Positions 22,645 through 33,176 are shown, numbered from the stretch's first letter. The stretch: DNA of 64,000 bases from Didymella arachidicola (GCA_016630955.3 CM049986.1:1426001-1490000), one strand, 5' to 3'. Numbers and translations: made by a program. The notes: a model not told the origin generated them from the sequence alone.

Positions 22645-23934
22645 ATGCAGTCCACCGTGCGGCAAAGGGCGCTCAGCACTCTGGCGAGGAAACTACACCC
22701 GCAGCTGCCTCTAACGCCCCGGGAGAGCCAACAACTGCTCAATCTGCTGACTACCTCCTTCCGTAACCACCTTGACCGCGAGCACCCCGTAGACGCAAGC
22801 AACAAGGCTCACAAGTCAGTGGCTCATCCGAATGCTGGCTACCATGGCCCAAGCAATCCACACCACGCCACCTCCTCGGCCGCGCTGGCTTCGCGCCACA
22901 TCGAGTCCGTCTTGTCCAACCCTCTCTTCGCTGTGAAGCCCTCTCGACGAGGTTCGGAATCTCCTGCTTCGAGAGTCTTGAACGACCCTGTAACCTGGTT
23001 TGTCAACGAGATTGCCACAGGCGAAGCTACACTATCAAAGGCTGCGTTGGTCCTCGATATCCTCGACAGACAACCAGCCGCTCAGACTTCGCACATGCAT
23101 AAAGACAAGACAGTAGGCGCTGTGATCGGTGAATGGCTACATTCCAGTGGATTGTATAATTCGAACGAGTTCCTTGACATGTGCCTCGTTAAGCCGAGCG
23201 CCAAGCGACCGCAGACCTTCATCTCGCGTCTCGTGTCTGTCATGATGAGCGACGGTAAGGAACCGCTTCTCTGGAAATGGTTTTCGAATCGATTCAGCCA
23301 TGAACATCGTTCGACACAGGCTGTTGCGTTCAGGAAACAACTGTTGAAACACATGGTAGCAGCCGCAGTTGCCCAGGACTTGCCTCGGAGCTTGGATCTA
23401 TTCCATAAAGCCTACCAAATGGTCGACGAGCAGCCCGATAAACGATGGGAGGAGCTCAGGCCTGCTGGTCAATACCTCGTGCAGGCCATCATGTCAAAGT
23501 CGACTGCATTGGTCGACATGGATCTCTATGAGTCCTTCCGGCGCAACGCCCGATGCTGGGTTCCTAGCAAATGGGCGCAAGCCGTGAACTCGATGCTGTG
23601 CCTGCATCACCCCGACAGAGCATCCCCTCGACCAGGTCTTGAGTTCATAGAAGACCCGCTTGGAGCTGCTACATACGCCAAAGGCAAAGCTGTCCAACGC
23701 CGCTTCATCGTACAGCTTAGTCTAGCAGTCGCTCGACAGCTGCTTGAACAAGAACGCTATGACGAGGCCCAGTCTGTCATGGCTTTCACCAAACAGCACT
23801 TCCCCGACCTAGTCCTGGACAGTCTATCTGCTGAGAAGAGACGGACTGTTACTCATCAGGCCGGCAGGATCAACAAGGTGCAGACAGACGAAGAGAAGAA
23901 CCTTGAGCTACTTGACGGTCTTGCCTTGATATGA
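22645..23934 (+). CDS. Conserved ascomycete protein, 429 aa, function unknown
   Basis: Single exon. The start at 22645 (MQSTVRQRALSTLARKLHPQ) is preferred over 22537 because the extra 36 residues are Pro/Arg-rich and look like leader, while the chosen N-terminus is basic with no acidic residue, as in a mitochondrial presequence. It continues with TPRESQQLLNLLTTSFRNHL, which I recall from hypothetical ascomycete proteins. The rest is predicted mostly helical, with helix-pair spacing in the second half (SLDLFHKAYQMV, QLLEQERYDEAQSVMAFTKQ) that could be TPR/PPR-like. A mitochondrial location and helical-repeat fold are inferences; no catalytic motif is seen. Confidence 0.65.
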   Translation: MQSTVRQRALSTLARKLHPQLPLTPRESQQLLNLLTTSFRNHLDREHPVDASNKAHKSVAHPNAGYHGPSNPHHATSSAALASRHIESVLSNPLFAVKPSRRGSESPASRVLNDPVTWFVNEIATGEATLSKAALVLDILDRQPAAQTSHMHKDKTVGAVIGEWLHSSGLYNSNEFLDMCLVKPSAKRPQTFISRLVSVMMSDGKEPLLWKWFSNRFSHEHRSTQAVAFRKQLLKHMVAAAVAQDLPRSLDLFHKAYQMVDEQPDKRWEELRPAGQYLVQAIMSKSTALVDMDLYESFRRNARCWVPSKWAQAVNSMLCLHHPDRASPRPGLEFIEDPLGAATYAKGKAVQRRFIVQLSLAVARQLLEQERYDEAQSVMAFTKQHFPDLVLDSLSAEKRRTVTHQAGRINKVQTDEEKNLELLDGLALI

Positions 23935-24742
23935 GGCCAGTCCTTAGAAATGCAGATACCAAGCCCCTATAAGCCCAGGAAACTGTCTCGAGTGTATCCC
24001 TATTTTCTATACCTCGAGGCTAAGCGTCCAGTGCGGTCCTTCTTGGACGTTGCGCAATCAGTCGTTGCTGGTGCGACCCGATCGATAGCGGAGTTGTCAC
24101 GCGATCATCCGCTGCATAATCGCGCGATGCTCCTAGACAGTGAAGAGCGGACTGTTGCATTGAAACAAGACATGCACAGAGAGAAGGTTGCAAAGACTTG
24201 AGAATTGGGGTTGGACCTTTTCGGTAGGGACGCGGGCAGGCACGCGCAGGATCAGCCGGTCCTGACGGGGAAGAGCCAGTCTGATAGATGCTCGGACGCT
24301 GACTGTCTCCATCGAGAATGTCAGGGGAGCGTCCTGTAATGGGGATTCACAGGCTGACGGACCGAACGTTGGGCCTTGTAGACTGCATACAAAGCAGAAT
24401 GAGCCAGCTGACTATTCCTGCAGTCAAGGGACGCATCTTCACTTTAGTGTTTCATTTGAAGCGTTGGAGTGGGCAAGGTCTACTGTGAGGAAGCGTTGTC
24501 GGTGAAGATCGCGAAGCTGCCCCACGCGAGGTGAGGGGTAATATATTCACGACTTCACGACCACGACACGACAGCACAACAAGACGTATTAGCATGCACA
24601 AAACTGTTGTATCAAGCTGTAAATGCTTTGGTTGCTCTTTGAGCTGTCTCATCTATAAGTCAACAATAGACTTTTGGTATCGCTAAAATCAAAATCCGAA
24701 CGCCTTTTTCTCAACGGCATTATCGTAAACCATCAAGACACT
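23935..24742. other. Intergenic; nothing firm
   Basis: Between two convergent genes. A small ORF at 23950-24201 starts 15 bp after the upstream gene's stop, but it has no recognisable motif and more likely lies in the 3' UTR. Confidence 0.4.
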
Positions 24743-25729
24743 CTAAGCCCTGATCTCACCACCATCAGTCTCCTCCGGCCAGACATTGTAGCCAAAGGTG
24801 TCCTTCATGTTGACAAAGCGAGTGTGCCTGCCCTCAGCAACCTTCTGCACAGCATCAAAGTCCTCCTTGCTGAGCGTCGGAATCTGCCAGTTGCTCTCTA
24901 TGCGGCTCGCGGTCGAGCTCTTGGGCAGCACAACGTATCCGCGCTGCAGGCCCCACGCGAGGAGCACCTGAGCGAGGTCGTGGCCGCTGCGCTGCGCCAC
25001 CTCGTTGAGGGTCTTGTTCTGGCGGACGGTCTCGCCGGTGCTGGGGACCTGGTTCTGGGAGCCGAGGGGCGAGTAGGCGGCGGGCAGGATGTCGTTGGCG
25101 AGGCAGAACTGCACGAGCTCCTCGTTGGGGAGGAAGGGGTGGATTTCGATCTGGTTGACGTGCGGCTTGACCTCTGCGATCTTGAGAAGCTGCTTCAGAC
25201 CGGAGACGGTCCAGTTGGAGACACCGATGGCGTGGGCCTTGCCAGACTTGTAGAGCTCTTCCATTGCGCGCCATGTTGGCTCGGGGTTCTCTGTGAGGTC
25301 GTGCTTGATGATGTACTTTCCGTCGCTGCCGAGCTTGGGCTTGTGCTGCTCGTCCGTCTCGGCGGCGATGGGCCAGTGGACAAGGTAGAGGTCAATGTAG
25401 TCCATCCTCAGCTTCTGGAGCGAGTTGTTGAACGACCATGCGACTTCCTCGGGCTCGTGGAGGTGGTTCCAGACCTTTGTGCAGATGAAGAGATCCTGGC
25501 GGGTGACGCTGGGGTTGGCCTTGAGGAAGTCGGCAACAGCATCGCCAACCTCACCCTCGTTCTGGTAGAACCATGCGCAGTCGAGATGGCGGTAGCCAAC
25601 CTCGAGAGCCTTAGTGACGGCCTTGTATGTCTCGCCATGGGAGCCCTCGTTGGCAAAGGTGCCGAAACCCACAGCGGGGACCTCGACACCGTTGGAGAGC
25701 TTGTAGACCTTGTTGTTCTGGATACCCAT
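24743..25729 (-). CDS. Aldo/keto reductase, 328 aa
   Basis: NADPH-dependent oxidoreductase of the AKR superfamily, single exon. The start at 25729 (MGIQNNKVYKLSNGVEVPAV) is chosen over upstream codons because the beta-hairpin start of AKRs begins at residue 8 and the 27 upstream codons read as leader. The catalytic tetrad is complete: Asp50, Tyr55, Lys85 (FICTKVWNHLH) and His118 (LYLVHWP). The cofactor-binding part is near the C-terminus (VLPKSSTASRIESN). It resembles fungal glycerol dehydrogenase / sugar-aldehyde reductases of the Gcy1 type, which reduce small aldehydes or sugars; the exact substrate cannot be told. Cytosolic. Confidence 0.88.
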   Translation of the reverse strand: MGIQNNKVYKLSNGVEVPAVGFGTFANEGSHGETYKAVTKALEVGYRHLDCAWFYQNEGEVGDAVADFLKANPSVTRQDLFICTKVWNHLHEPEEVAWSFNNSLQKLRMDYIDLYLVHWPIAAETDEQHKPKLGSDGKYIIKHDLTENPEPTWRAMEELYKSGKAHAIGVSNWTVSGLKQLLKIAEVKPHVNQIEIHPFLPNEELVQFCLANDILPAAYSPLGSQNQVPSTGETVRQNKTLNEVAQRSGHDLAQVLLAWGLQRGYVVLPKSSTASRIESNWQIPTLSKEDFDAVQKVAEGRHTRFVNMKDTFGYNVWPEETDGGEIRA

Positions 25730-27199
25730 AGTGTGTGGTGTTTCAAGATGTGTGGTGTGTTTTGATGTGTGGTGGGTGAGAGTTTGTTGGAAACGTGGTA
25801 ATATGAACAACTGAGTTCCTGCTCGAGCTGTCGACGTGATGTTATGGTATAGATGAGGTCACGGCGCGGCTCACGGCCGGGTTGGTACATATACACAACC
25901 GCTCGTGGCCTTGATTGCCTCTAGCAAAACTCTGCATTCTTCGATGCTCAACCGCGGCTCCCAACCTCATCTCAGTAACCACCGAGCGATCCCGATCGCT
26001 TCTCGTACGGGATCGTAACATCCCCGTCGGTCGAGCACCAAGCTGCCACCAGGGCCCAAATTTTCCACAGTTGCCCCATCCAACAACATCCAACAGTTTC
26101 AAAAAGGTTCTCGCATTTCGTCGGCCGCCATCAGCATGACGTAGCAAGTGGGCTCAGGGTCCACTGCGCGGGCCGACCTTGGCAAGGCCCTGCGGTGCTT
26201 CGAGAAGTTTTGTTCGAAGCGTTGCAGCGACGTCTGTGCGGCTCTGCGCAGCCCTGCGAGACGCTCGGTCAGGCCGGCCGCATAGGGCGAAGCTCGACGA
26301 AGATCGCCCAAGCGCCACGCATCATTGGCTCGTTTGCGCTGGCCGCTGAACAAACCTCTCCATCTCGGCGAGCCGCGCTTACCTCATACGTCGAGACCCT
26401 CCCTCCGACGTCACTGCCAATGATAGGAGCGGGTGCCACTGCGGTTGGCTGCAGCAACTGCGAGCAGCATCACCGTACCAAGCATCACTTGCAGCAGCTC
26501 TCCACTGCTTATCAAAACGAGAGACAACGTGCAGCGCGACAGGCGCCCAATTCCAACGTGCTATCGTGCAAGAACAGCGGTGACGGCGGCCTGCGTCGGC
26601 AGCCTTGCCGGCCGCGCGCAGCTCATCCGGTGAAATGGGGCTCGTTGCGTCTCCCGCAGACGGGCATTTCTTCGGCGAAATTCTATACAGGCAGCATCTG
26701 GCTCGCGTTGAGTGTTGTGGCGACTCACAACCTCTCTTTGTTATCAGTCCCCAGTTTTTCTGCCAAACGATCCAAACTGCACCATGACGGTATCCAGTTT
26801 CTATTTTCTAGCAGTGAAGATTTCGCACTAGCGTCGCCCTGGACGGGCTCATCCGAGCCTCTGATGATGTCGCACTGTGGGTACAGAGATACTTGTTGGA
26901 GTTTCGTGCGGTGTACGACTCGGCGACGCTCGGAATGGTTGAGGAAAAGTGTGCAGGTTTGACATGTGTGTTTGGAGCGATGATGATGGCATCCGGGGAG
27001 CGTGAGGGGCTCTTTCCTCTGACATCCGAATGATATATATGGCTTCCCCAGGACCATGATCATACCTCATCATCTCATCATCATACACACTTTCCTTCAA
27101 ATATCAGCGTACTTGGAGCTTCTGAGAAGCCCACTACTATCATCACATTGATAGTTATACCATACATTGCTACTTTTACGAATCGATACAACCACCATC
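25730..27199. other. Gene-free divergent upstream region, 1.5 kb
   Basis: Lies between the starts of the aldo/keto reductase (minus) and the HAD-family gene (plus). The 255-aa plus-strand ORF at 26195-26962 has no motif and low-complexity Arg/Ser/Ala composition, so I do not call it a gene. The 5' flank of the HAD gene has TGATATATATGG near 27033-27044, about 160 bp before its ATG, and a CATCATC-type pyrimidine/A-rich leader, consistent with strong transcription. Confidence 0.45.
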
Positions 27200-28663
27200 A
27201 TGTCTCAGATCAACAACAACGAGCTCGCTGAGGGCCTCAACAAGGTCGAGTCTCAGCCCCGCAAGGGCTCTCTCGCCATTCCTAGCGAGGCTGGATCTCA
27301 GCACCAGCAGGGCGGCGTTAACTCCATCGAGGTCCCTGCCACAAGGAGCGCCATGTCTGACGCTCAGAACTACATGCACAACCTTTCTCTCTCGCCCTCG
27401 ATGAAGGACAGGAGGGGGTCGAGGAACTCTTTCGGAACATCGTTGCCCATTCCTCGCTCGAAGAGGCAGTCGAGGTTGAGCTCCGTCCACTACCCTGGCG
27501 GTGCCGCTCAGCGCCCTGGCATGCCCCCAATCCAGCCTTCTCGCGACATCATTGCTGCCCAGCTCCAGGATCTTGCTACCGAGAAGGTCTCCAAGGCTAA
27601 GGACATGGCCTTCGTTTTCGACATCGACGGTGTCCTTGTTCACGGTGACCGTCTGATCCCCGAGGGAAAGCGTACTCTTGAGATTCTCAACGGTGACAAC
27701 GAGCTTGGTATCAAGATTCCCCACATCTTCTTGACCAACGGTTCCGGAAAGCTCGAGGGACCTCGCTGCGAGCAATTGTCTAAGATCCTCCACAACCCCA
27801 TCTCTACCGACCAGTTCATCCAGTCGCACACACCCATGCGTGCTCTTGCCGACTACTACGAGACTGTCCTTGTCGTCGGTGGTGAGGGCTACAAGTGCCG
27901 CGAGGTTGCTCAGGAGTACGGCTTCAAGAACATTGTCGTTCCCAACGACATCATTGCCTGGGACCCCACTATTGCTCCCTACCGTGTCTTCACCGACGAA
28001 GAGCGTGCCACCTCCAACCCCCGTGATTTCTCCAAGATGAACATCGACGCCATCATGGTATTCTCCGACTCTCGCGACTACGCCACCGACATGCAGATCA
28101 TCATGGACCTTCTGCAGTCTGAGAACGGTCGCTTCGGAACCCGCGCTAAGGACCCCGTTTCCCAGCGCATCCCCATCTACTTCTCCCAGGGTGATCTTCT
28201 GTGCCCCACTGAGCACCCCTTCCCCCGCATGTCCCAGGGTGCCTTCCGCATTGGTCTCGAGGCCATGTACAAGGCTCTGACCGGCGCTGACCTCGAGCGT
28301 GTTGTCTACGGCAAGCCCGAGTTGGCTACCTACAAGTATGCCGATGAGGTCATCGCTTCATGGATGGAGCAGATCCACAACGACGAGCGTCTGCCTTCCA
28401 ACATCTACATGATCGGTGACAACCCGGCCTCCGACATCATCGGTGGTAACATGTACGGCTGGAACACCTGCCTTGTCCGCACCGGTGTGTTCCAGGGCGG
28501 TGACAACGACGAGAACAACCCCGCCTCTTTCGGCGTCTTCAAGAACGTGCTCGAGGCTATCCAGACCGCCATCAAGAAGGAGATTGGCGAGGACTTCAAG
28601 TTCGAGTTCAACGAGAGCATTAACCCTGTCACTGGCAACGCCGGCGTCTCTGCTATCGAGTAA
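27200..28663 (+). CDS. HAD-superfamily hydrolase, subfamily IIA (CECR5 / yeast YKR070W-like)
   Basis: Single exon, 487 aa from ATG 27200 (MSQINNNELAEGL). Residues 1-130 are Ser/Arg-rich and probably disordered. The HAD motifs follow: motif I FVFDIDGVLVHGD (Asp141, Asp143), motif II FLTNGSG, a GKPE lysine motif, and motif IV MIGDNPASDIIGGN. The IIA-type cap lies between motifs II and III. The family is annotated as CECR5 / TIGR01456 in fungi and animals; yeast YKR070W is reported as mitochondrial, but here the N-terminus is not a clear presequence. The substrate is unknown. Codon usage is strongly biased to C-ending codons, suggesting high expression. Confidence 0.85.
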   Translation: MSQINNNELAEGLNKVESQPRKGSLAIPSEAGSQHQQGGVNSIEVPATRSAMSDAQNYMHNLSLSPSMKDRRGSRNSFGTSLPIPRSKRQSRLSSVHYPGGAAQRPGMPPIQPSRDIIAAQLQDLATEKVSKAKDMAFVFDIDGVLVHGDRLIPEGKRTLEILNGDNELGIKIPHIFLTNGSGKLEGPRCEQLSKILHNPISTDQFIQSHTPMRALADYYETVLVVGGEGYKCREVAQEYGFKNIVVPNDIIAWDPTIAPYRVFTDEERATSNPRDFSKMNIDAIMVFSDSRDYATDMQIIMDLLQSENGRFGTRAKDPVSQRIPIYFSQGDLLCPTEHPFPRMSQGAFRIGLEAMYKALTGADLERVVYGKPELATYKYADEVIASWMEQIHNDERLPSNIYMIGDNPASDIIGGNMYGWNTCLVRTGVFQGGDNDENNPASFGVFKNVLEAIQTAIKKEIGEDFKFEFNESINPVTGNAGVSAIE

Positions 28664-29264
28664 ATGCTTTGCCTTACTCGTCAGCATGATCAGGGTGGTT
28701 GGAGAATGATAGATTTGCATTACACGGCGTTTGGGTGATACATGAATCCGGTGGATATCCTGCATAGCGATTGCTTGCATACTAGATCAACGAATTTTCT
28801 TTTTCAATCAGATAGATTTGGATGAAATACCAAAAGCATTCTACTTTCGAACACCATTACTTGCGTCAGATTGCGATGTCTTGACTCGACGCTTTCTAAT
28901 CTTTCACCATGTTACCAAAATGCTCCAGTTCTGGCAACTAGTCTATTCCGTGGATTGCAGTGCTTGCTCGTTGCCTCGATGCGGTTACGCCATGGTCGTG
29001 TCGCACAGGCCTAGTCTTCGCTATCAGTTTCGGTGCGTCTCGTACCTATTCCGCTAGTCTCGCTTTCCACTTCGAGACACGAGAAGTATACATCCAAACC
29101 GGGCAATGACTGCAAAAGACATACGTGGCAAGCCAAGCGAAACACATCCCCCACCAACGTTCTCCCTCCCGTCAGTCCGTGATGGATAAACACTCAACCC
29201 CACTACCCCGCGATCCTTGACCCCCATCCCCGCCAAGAACCCCAACACCACCACCACCGCAATC
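28664..29264. other. Intergenic; nothing recognisable
   Basis: 3' flank of the HAD gene and upstream region of the VOC-fold gene. Immediately upstream of the latter the plus strand becomes very C-rich. Confidence 0.5.
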
Positions 29265-29736
29265 ATGATAACAGGCCTCCACCACATCAACCTCGTCGTC
29301 CCGCCCCAAACCCTCCACCTCGCCACCGCCTTCTACGCTGACACTCTCGGCCTCACCCCGCGCCCCGTCCCCGCCCTCCAGCGCTCAACCCTCGCCTGGT
29401 TCGACATCGGCTCCTCCGGCCAACAAGTCCACATCGCGTTCGGCGCGCCCCACGATTTCCAGCAGCCGTCGAGTAGGCATCCGTGTTTCCGCGTCGGCAG
29501 CGCGGAGGACTTGCACAGGCTGAGACAGCGCGTGTGGGCGCATTTCGAGAGGGGTGGGGAGGGCGCGCCGAGGGCGGCGGATCGGCCGGGGGAGGAGGAT
29601 AGTGGGGCGAAGGGGGTGGAGTATCCGACGAGGTTTTTTGCGAGGTGAGTGGTGTGTTGTGTTGTGGGGTTGGGTGGGATGGTGCTGATGGGGGGTTAGG
29701 GATTATGCGGGGAACAGATTGGAGTTTACGCTGTGA
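29265..29736 (+). CDS. Glyoxalase/bleomycin-resistance (VOC) fold protein, 138 aa
   Basis: Two exons, 29265..29644 and 29700..29736, joined across a 55-nt intron (GTGAGT...TTAG). Splicing adds the short end RDYAGNRLEFTL, which completes the VOC fold; without it the protein would lack its last strand. Motifs: ITGLHHINLVVP at the start, ATAFYADTLGLTP, WFDIGSSGQQVHIAFG, and the C-terminal GNRLEF, giving candidate metal ligands His (first strand), His (VHIAF) and Glu (LEF). Small single-domain VOC proteins include glyoxalase I-like, epimerase and dioxygenase-like enzymes; the reaction is unknown. Composition is skewed, C-rich in the first half and G-rich in the second, unlike the neighbours. Confidence 0.8.
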
Positions 29737-30117
29737 GGTGGGGTGAGGTGGTGTTGTGTTAGTGTTGGGCTGTGGGTGAGTTGGTGCGTAGACTGCTTTC
29801 TATATCTATGAATGGAGAGGGGGACTGGCTGATAGGGGCGAGGTCATGACCACCTTGTATCGAAGTCGACAACGACATGGCCTCATGACTGGATACAGAT
29901 TTAGGGATACAACATATGCAGGGCAGCATGACAATGCTCTGTTTACTCGAGGAAGCTGATTGGGACGTGGAATTGGACTTGGACGAGTACTTTGCTGAAG
30001 TAGTTGATGCCTCGCTATGCAATTCCGCGCAAACGCTACATCCAGTTGGGTACACTCCTGTACATTGCAAAATTGTGCCTGACCCTAGACGTCGAAACCA
30101 TATTCTTCTCACCCGCC
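29737..30117. other. Intergenic between convergent genes
   Basis: About 380 bp between the VOC-fold gene and ISA2, which converge here. No feature recognised. Confidence 0.5.
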
Positions 30118-30798
30118 TCAGTCCAGCTTGATATCAAAACTCGTCCCACACCCACAACTACTCGTCGCGCCCGGAATCCCCGTAACCTTGAACTGGCTGC
30201 CAATCAACTCCATCGTATAGTCCACCGTACTCCCATTCAGCAACTCCAAGCTGCTCTCATCCACAACAACCTTCTCCCCCTTGGGACCCTCGAACACTGT
30301 GTCGTCCTCGCCGGCGGGCTCCTTGGACAGATCCGTCAGAGACATCAGGTACTGGAAGCCGTGGCAGCCGCCGGACTCGATGCTGACGCGCAGTGCGGAG
30401 TTGGGGTTGTTGTCTTTCTGGGCGATGGAGGAGAGGCGGTGCGAGGCGCGCGGGGAAATGGACATAAGCATTGGGTTGCCGGCGTCGTCGGTGCGTGGGT
30501 TGAGGATTGCGCGCGCGGGGGTTGCGGCGGAGGGGTCGGGTGTGGTTGCGTAGGTGCGGCGAGGCGTTGGTGTCTTTTGTCGAGAGCGGGCGTGGTGTAG
30601 CAACGACGAGGGCCGCGGTGGTGTGACCCGTGACGCAGAGGGTAGGAGGAAGTCGAGGTACAGCGGCGTGGCGGCGTGGGTGTATGCGCGCGCTACGTTG
30701 CGTGTGACAGGCGTACGCTGGCTGGGCTGTACTACTCTCCGGCTCACTGTGTTTGCTGCCCGCAGGCACGATCTGCACATCGTCGACGGCGAGGCCAT
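30118..30798 (-). CDS. ISA2: Mitochondrial iron-sulfur assembly protein Isa2
   Basis: Single exon, 226 aa from ATG 30798 (MASPSTMCRSCLRAAN). The frame is open upstream, but that part is Cys/Arg-rich and lies across the divergent promoter, so it is not used. The N-terminal ~95 residues are Arg/Ser/Thr-rich with few acids, fitting a mitochondrial presequence. The C-terminal A-type (HesB/IscA) domain has SISPRASHRLSSIA, then VSIESGGCHGFQY with the first conserved Cys, and ends SSCGCGTSFDIKLD with the CxC pair. In yeast Isa1, Isa2 and Iba57 act together in the matrix for 4Fe-4S cluster formation on aconitase and lipoate/biotin enzymes. The His in GGCHGFQY replaces the Ser common in bacterial IscA. 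It is divergent from kynureninase. Confidence 0.88.
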   Translation of the reverse strand: MASPSTMCRSCLRAANTVSRRVVQPSQRTPVTRNVARAYTHAATPLYLDFLLPSASRVTPPRPSSLLHHARSRQKTPTPRRTYATTPDPSAATPARAILNPRTDDAGNPMLMSISPRASHRLSSIAQKDNNPNSALRVSIESGGCHGFQYLMSLTDLSKEPAGEDDTVFEGPKGEKVVVDESSLELLNGSTVDYTMELIGSQFKVTGIPGATSSCGCGTSFDIKLD

Positions 30799-31147
30799 GG
30801 CTGGCTGGTGGTGGTGGTGGAGATGGAGATGGCGAGGTCTGAGGTCATGCTCAAGGTTCGCGGCATTACGGTGTCGACGTCTGTAATTCCCGACCCGCAG
30901 TGTCGGCAGCCAATCACAGCGCTGCGCCGCAGAGCTTCCAGACCGTTGAGTCGCCCCGCAGGTGCTCCGTTTCGACTGTTCTGAGCATTGCATCCGGCTG
31001 CACCGAGAGCTATAATAAGAGCAACGCCTCGTATACTCTACGACGGGGCAAGAGCAGCTCAAGCTTATCGCAAGCTTTTCCTCGTCGTGTCTCACCTGCC
31101 TGACGGCCATCTCTGTTCATCCAAGGGTCCATTGTTGAATCATTGAC
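30799..31147. promoter_or_regulatory. Shared divergent promoter region ISA2 / BNA5
   Basis: 349 bp separate the start codons of ISA2 and kynureninase. No individual factor site is claimed. Confidence 0.45.
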
Positions 31148-32762
31148 ATGCCAGGGTCCAAGAATCCTTACCAGGCGATAGCAGACGCGGAGCTGTGCTC
31201 GGAGGCGTTTGCGAGAAAAGAGGACGAGAAGGATGCTCTGAGTAAGCTCAGGAATGAATTTATCATCCCCACCAAAGGCGATCTCAGAAACAAAAAGTAC
31301 GGGTTCCAGCAGACAACCAACGCCTCGCACAGTGCACACGATGACAACGAGGAATCAATATACTTCTGCGGCAACTCACTCGGCCTCCAGCCGCGCAGAA
31401 CCAGAGACTATGTGAACCGCTACCTGGATACGTGGGCGTCCAAGGGCGTCTTCGGCCACTTCACAGACTACGACGGCGGCTTGCCACCATGGCTGCACCT
31501 CGACGACGCGACCAAGGCGCAGTCCGCAAAGATTGTCGGCGCGCTCCCCAGCGAGGTCGTCATCATGGAGACGCTGACGGCGAACCTGCACCTGCTCATG
31601 TCGTCCTTCTACCGCCCGACCGCCGACCGCTGGAAGATCATCATCGAGGGCAAGGCCTTCCCCAGCGACCATGTATGTCCCCACCACTTTTGCATCACAC
31701 CACACAGCTAACACAGCGCAGTACGCAGCCCTCTCCCAGATCGCCCACCACAACCTCCCCGCCTCGTCGCTCATCACTATTGCCCCGCCGAGCGACTCCT
31801 CGCCCTACCTCTCGACTGAACACATCCTGTCTGTCATTAGCCAACATGCCGCCACCACCGCGCTCGTGCTGCTTCCAGGCATCCAATTCTACTCAGGCCA
31901 GTTTCTTGACATCGAGCTCATCACACGCCACTGCCACTCCAACGGCATACCAATCGGCTGGGATCTAGCCCACGCTGTGGGGAATGTCGAGCTGAAGCTG
32001 CATGACTGGAATGTCGATTTCGCCGCGTGGTGCAACTACAAGTACATGAACGGCGGACCCGGCACGATTGGGGGTTTATTCGTGCACGAAACACATGGCA
32101 CGGTCGAGGAAACCCCTTCTCACACTTCAGCGGCGACGACTTCGACAGCCAGTGGCAGCAGGACCGCGAACAGCACCACTCCCCCCGCAGACGTCTCACT
32201 CACCTACCGCCCCCGTCTGAGCGGCTGGTGGGGCAGCGACAAAACCAGCCGCTTCGCCATGGAAAACAAATTCGTCCCTATCCCAGGCGCCTCGGGCTTC
32301 CAGCTCAGCAACCCGTCAGCATTGGACATGACCTCTATCCTCGCCTCGCTCGACGTATTCAGCCTCACAACCATGTCCGCCCTGCGCGAGCGCAGCATAC
32401 GCCTGACAGGCTACCTGGAAGCGCGCCTCCTCTCCTACACCCCTGACACCAAACACGGCAAGCAAACCCCACCATACAGCATCATCACGCCCGCGAACCC
32501 GTCGGAGCGCGGCGCCCAGCTCAGCGTCCTGCTCAACCCGGGCCTTTTGGACAGCGTGCAAGCGTACATCGAAGCGCGGGGCGTCGTCGTCGACGAGCGC
32601 AAGCCCGACGTCCTGAGGATCGCGCCTGCGCCGCTGTACAACAGTTTCCTCGACATCCACCGCTTCATCGCCGTGTTCCACGAGGCGTGTAGGATGGCTG
32701 TTGCTGGGCGGGGCGCGGAGAGGGCGCAGACGGGTGTGCCTGCCGGTATTGCTTCGACGTAG
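31148..32762 (+). CDS. BNA5: Kynureninase (L-kynurenine hydrolase)
   Basis: Two exons, 31148..31672 and 31722..32762 (521 aa), with a 49-nt intron (GTATGT...GCAG). Pyridoxal-phosphate enzyme of tryptophan catabolism and de novo NAD synthesis: it cleaves kynurenine to anthranilate and 3-hydroxykynurenine to 3-hydroxyanthranilate plus alanine. The early motif YFCGNSLGLQPRR and the DGGLPPWLHLDD region are typical. IPIGWDLAHAVGNVELKLHD carries the cofactor-binding Asp/His, and WCNYKYMNGGPG carries the PLP lysine. FAMENKFVPIPGASGFQLSN is also classical. A Ser/Thr-rich stretch of about 30 residues lies between FVHETHGTVEETP and TYRPRLSGWWGSD where relatives have a short loop. Cytosolic. It converges with POL1. 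Confidence 0.95.
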
Positions 32763-33176
32763 AGTCTGGATGTGTGAGCTGGCAGCGTGGAACTAGTGGT
32801 TGGTGATTTCTTTCGTTTGGTGAGTGTAATATCTTATACCCCTACACAAGTATTAGTTTTGTTCTGAGCGGACGGTTGGTGGTCAAGGATTGATGCACCG
32901 GTATAATAGTAATGTCAAGGATTTTATCACGAGAGTGCGGGACTCCTTGTGGCACGTCAAGTCGAGGCTTCGTTTGTGGTGAAGATCCCGTATAGAGCAA
33001 AGGCTCCCACCGTGTCTTCGTGAAATCAAGGGGCGTCCCACGGAAAAGTACAAAGGAAGAAGTCGATAAACAATCGCACATGTGCACTACCCATCCCACC
33101 CAGTGCGCCTTTCCAAACCGATCCATGACGCAACGCTCTTACTACCCAAACACAAGACCCACCACTACCAACCCAT
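32763..33176. other. Intergenic between convergent genes
   Basis: About 410 bp between the 3' ends of kynureninase and POL1. Nothing recognised. Confidence 0.5.

Noticed and set aside
24674..25765. 363-aa ORF antisense to the aldo/keto reductase
   Set aside because: Leu/Val/Gly-rich shadow produced by C-ending codons of the real gene on the other strand.
26195..26962. 255-aa plus-strand ORF between the aldo/keto reductase and the HAD gene
   Set aside because: No motif, Arg/Ser/Ala-rich composition and location across two promoters; chance ORF in GC-rich DNA.
27176..28216. 346-aa ORF antisense to the HAD-family gene
   Set aside because: Mirror of the strongly biased codons of the sense gene; no domain.
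30799..31110. N-terminal extension of Isa2 by 104 codons
   Set aside because: It crosses the divergent promoter and is Cys/Arg-rich; the ATG at 30798 starts a normal presequence.
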